A stretch of DNA of 24,169 nt from CAYGDP01 sp964348665 (lineage in GTDB: Bacteria > Verrucomicrobiota > Verrucomicrobiia > Palsa-1439 > CAYGDP01), in the NCBI GenBank assembly GCA_964348665.1, contig CAYGDP010000037.1:1-24169 (forward strand), written 5' to 3'. Positions 22,082-24,169 of the stretch are shown piece after piece. Numbering within the stretch: the first letter of the stretch is position 1; every line of letters starts with the position of its first letter. The notes beneath the pieces are model-generated. The model was not told where the DNA came from. It saw nothing but the letters and a program-made list of their open reading frames with translations, and searched no databases. The position numbers and the translations under genes are program-made.

Positions 22082-22528
22082 CTACGCTTTAGCGGCTGGC
22101 GCGGCCGCTGGTTTGGGGGCGCCGGATTTTGTGCCGCCTTTGGGTTTCTTTTCGCCGTAGAGAGAGCGACCGCGCGCGCGGTTCTTTTGCTCTTTGCCTT
22201 GTGTGCCGGGGCTAAGGCAATCCAGCGCGCCGCGAATGATGTGATAGCGGACGCCGGGAAGATCCTTGACACGACCACCGCGAACCAGGACGAGGTGATG
22301 TTCTTGGAGGTTGTGGCTGATGCCGGGAATGTACGCAATAACCTCCTGGCCCGTGGTAAGCCGCACCTTGGCGACTTTGCGCAAGGCGGAGTTCGGCTTC
22401 TTGGGCGTGCGAGTCATCACTTGGATGCAAACGCCGCGGCGGAAGGGAGCGCCTTGCAGGGCGGGCGACTTGGTGCGATAACGCATCTGGCGTCTTCCCT
22501 TGCGGATCAATTGGTTGATCGTTGGCAT
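22082..22528 (-). CDS. rpsL: 30S ribosomal protein S12 with C-terminal extension
   Basis: S12 sits at the decoding centre and controls accuracy. The 148-aa product starts MPTINQLIRKGRRQMRYRT. It keeps Lys43 (TPKKPNSALRK) and Lys88-Asp89 (GGRVKDLPGVRYH), the positions whose changes give streptomycin resistance in E. coli, so it is predicted streptomycin-sensitive at S12; Asp89 is the RimO methylthiolation site. E. coli S12 is 124 aa: here the ALDC region is followed by an inserted LSPGTQGKEQKNRARG segment and an Ala/Pro/Lys-rich tail. The ATG at 22528 was chosen over an upstream TTG at 22579 because it is the family start. Confidence 0.97.
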   Translation of the reverse strand: MPTINQLIRKGRRQMRYRTKSPALQGAPFRRGVCIQVMTRTPKKPNSALRKVAKVRLTTGQEVIAYIPGISHNLQEHHLVLVRGGRVKDLPGVRYHIIRGALDCLSPGTQGKEQKNRARGRSLYGEKKPKGGTKSGAPKPAAAPAAKA

Positions 22529-22593
22529 TTTATTTTCTTTTCTTTGGCGAAAAAAGTCTCGGAAGTTACCATACCGCAACCAAAAAGCAAGGC
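22529..22593 (-). other. rpoC-rpsL spacer
   Basis: A 65-nt gap separates rpoC and rpsL, the second longest inside the array. It is A/T-richer than its surroundings and has an A/G-rich segment before the rpsL ATG but no clear Shine-Dalgarno, no hairpin with T-run and no convincing promoter by eye. Read-through from rpoC is therefore the simplest reading. Confidence 0.45.
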
Positions 22594-24169
22594 TTAGCTC
22601 GCGGTTTCCACCTTTTCTTCTTCGACCTTTTCCAACGGTGGTTCCTCGACTAGCGGAACAACCTTGATGTTTCGGTGCATATGGAACCCGGTGCCGGCGG
22701 GAATCAAATGCCCCATAATAACGTTTTCCTTAAATCCGCGCAGATAATCCACCTTGCCCAACGTGGCAGCTTCGGTTAGCACGCGCGTGGTGTCTTGGAA
22801 ACTGGCGGCACTGATGAAACTCTCGGTTTCCAGCGATGCCTTGGTAATCCCCAGCAACGCAGGCTGGGCTTCGGCCGGCTTGCCACCGGCCTCCTTAACG
22901 CGTTCATTTTCATCCTCGAATAGCCAGCGATCCACTTGTTCTCCCCAGAGAAACTTCGCGTCGCCCGGCTCGGTGATCCGCACCTTGCGCAGCATTTGGC
23001 GCAGGATGATTTCGATATGCTTATCGTTGATTCCAACGCCTTGCAACCGATAGACTTCCTGCACCGCATTCAGCATGTACTCCTGCAATTCCTGCGGACC
23101 ACACACATCCAAAATCTCGTGCGGGACAACGGGACCTTCGGTGAGTTGCTGCCCCTTCTTCACCTCGTCGCCGGCGAAGACAATGACGTGCTTGGAGAGC
23201 GGTACCAAATGTTCCTCGGTCGCGCCGGTCTTCGGATCCTTGACCAAGATGCGCCGCTTTCCGCGCGCGCTGCCGGCAAACTCGACAACGCCGGTAATTT
23301 TGGCGATCTCGGCGGCGTCTTTGGGACGACGCGCTTCGAACAGCTCCGCCACGCGCGGCAAACCGCCGGTGATATCCTGCGTTTTGGCAATCTTGCGTGG
23401 TGTCTTGGCGAGCAACGCGCCTTCCACCACTTTGTCGCCTTCGTCCACAACGATATGCGCCCCCGCCGGAATCGAATAGTTGGCGATGATTTCCTTATTG
23501 TCGCCCAATATAAGGATCTGCGGGTGCAAATCCTCCTTGTGCTCGATAATGACGGTGCCCATCTGGCCGGTGGCTTCGTCCACTTCTTTTTTCATCGTGA
23601 CGCCTTCGATGACGTCGCGGAAGTCGATCTTGCCGCCTTTTTCCGATAGAATCGGGACATTGTGCGGGTCCCACTGGACGAAGATATGACCTTTCTTCAC
23701 CTTGCCGCCGTCGGGAATCGAGATGATAGACCCGATCACGATATTATAATGTTCCAGTTCGCGACCTTCGTCGTCATGGATGCTGATGGACCCGTTCTTG
23801 TTGAGGGCGATGAAGTGTCCCTCGACTGATTTGGCCACGCGCAATTCCGAATACTTGACAATCCCATCGTGTTTCGACTTGATCTGCGGCTGTTTGAAGA
23901 CGATGGCGGCAGTTCCACCGATGTGGAAGGTGCGCATGGTGAGCTGGGTTCCTGGCTCGCCAATGCTCTGCGCGGCAATGATCCCAACCGGTTCACCCAT
24001 CTTGATCGGGAGCCCCGTGGCAAGATTGCGCCCGTAACAACGGCAGCAAACGCCAATCCGCGATTCACAAGTCAATGCCGAACGAACTTTGACACGCTCG
24101 ATCCCCGCCTTATCCAGGGCGGCAGCGATGTCCTCCACAATCTCTTCGTTGTATTTGACAATCTTTTTG
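22594..24169 (-). CDS. rpoC: DNA-directed RNA polymerase subunit beta' (C-terminal part)
   Basis: Only the last 524 codons are in the window; the frame runs off the right edge with no start there. Visible are the second zinc-binding cluster (C-ESRIGV-C-CR-C), the trigger loop (SIGEPGTQLTMRTFHIGG), then about 180 residues of beta-rich insertion matching the position of SI3 in E. coli. Next comes DITGGLPRVAELFEARRPK, the KINDKHIE-like GINDKHIEIILRQML, and SFISAASFQDTTRVLTEAA with the C-terminal LRGFKENVIMGHLIPAGTG. The protein ends with an acidic Glu/Val/Pro-rich tail. rpoC directly upstream of rpsL places the str operon behind rpoBC. Confidence 0.98.
   Translation of the reverse strand, partial: KKIVKYNEEIVEDIAAALDKAGIERVKVRSALTCESRIGVCCRCYGRNLATGLPIKMGEPVGIIAAQSIGEPGTQLTMRTFHIGGTAAIVFKQPQIKSKHDGIVKYSELRVAKSVEGHFIALNKNGSISIHDDEGRELEHYNIVIGSIISIPDGGKVKKGHIFVQWDPHNVPILSEKGGKIDFRDVIEGVTMKKEVDEATGQMGTVIIEHKEDLHPQILILGDNKEIIANYSIPAGAHIVVDEGDKVVEGALLAKTPRKIAKTQDITGGLPRVAELFEARRPKDAAEIAKITGVVEFAGSARGKRRILVKDPKTGATEEHLVPLSKHVIVFAGDEVKKGQQLTEGPVVPHEILDVCGPQELQEYMLNAVQEVYRLQGVGINDKHIEIILRQMLRKVRITEPGDAKFLWGEQVDRWLFEDENERVKEAGGKPAEAQPALLGITKASLETESFISAASFQDTTRVLTEAATLGKVDYLRGFKENVIMGHLIPAGTGFHMHRNIKVVPLVEEPPLEKVEEEKVETAS

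Noticed and set aside
22529..22593. Possible promoter before rpsL (TTGCTT with TAACTT)
   Set aside because: The -10 match is only 3/6; too weak to report.

Overview
The window is almost entirely one co-directional gene array on the minus strand, so it reads from right to left. It joins the 3' end of the rpoBC transcription unit to the str, S10, spc and alpha ribosomal-protein operons. The order is rpoC(partial)-rpsL-rpsG-fusA-rpsJ-rplC-rplD-rplW-rplB-rpsS-[256-aa exported coiled-coil protein]-rplV-rpsC-rplP-rpmC-rpsQ-rplN-rplX-rplE-rpsN-rpsH-rplF-rplR-rpsE-rplO-secY-map-infA-rpmJ-rpsM-rpsK-rpsD-rpoA-rplQ. After a hairpin-bearing spacer comes an unrelated 1123-aa multidomain gene. No rRNA, tRNA, CRISPR, IS element or phage gene was seen.

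Organism: a Gram-negative-type bacterium, most likely Verrucomicrobiota or a close PVC relative. This is inferred from the overall look of L22, S11 and EF-G, the long insertion after the RpoC trigger loop, the Ala/Pro/Lys-rich tails on several ribosomal proteins, and the downstream CsgG-like/ankyrin protein. It was not tested by alignment.

Layout: 22594-24169 rpoC C-terminus; 19382-22528 str genes (no tuf follows fusA); 13294-19379 S10 cluster, interrupted between rpsS and rplV by a signal-peptide protein; 7991-13297 spc genes (no rpmD between rpsE and rplO, no adk between secY and map); 3722-7989 map, infA, rpmJ and alpha genes; 3503-3721 spacer with two hairpins; 131-3502 the large exported-type protein; 1-130 no gene seen. 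Junctions in the array are mostly 0-20 nt or 4-nt ATGA overlaps, which implies co-transcription and translational coupling. The largest internal spacer (86 nt, rpsD-rpoA) carries a candidate promoter and two inverted repeats.

Functionally the genes build the ribosome and RNA polymerase, insert nascent proteins into the membrane (SecY), remove initiator Met (Map) and drive initiation and elongation (IF1, EF-G). The points most worth checking are: the extra gene inside the S10 cluster; a ribosomal protein L2 in which the classically conserved His229 is Ser; a SecY with an apparent eleventh membrane segment; a TTG-started infA nested in map; and the downstream CsgG-like/TPR/ankyrin protein that stops in the middle of an ankyrin repeat.
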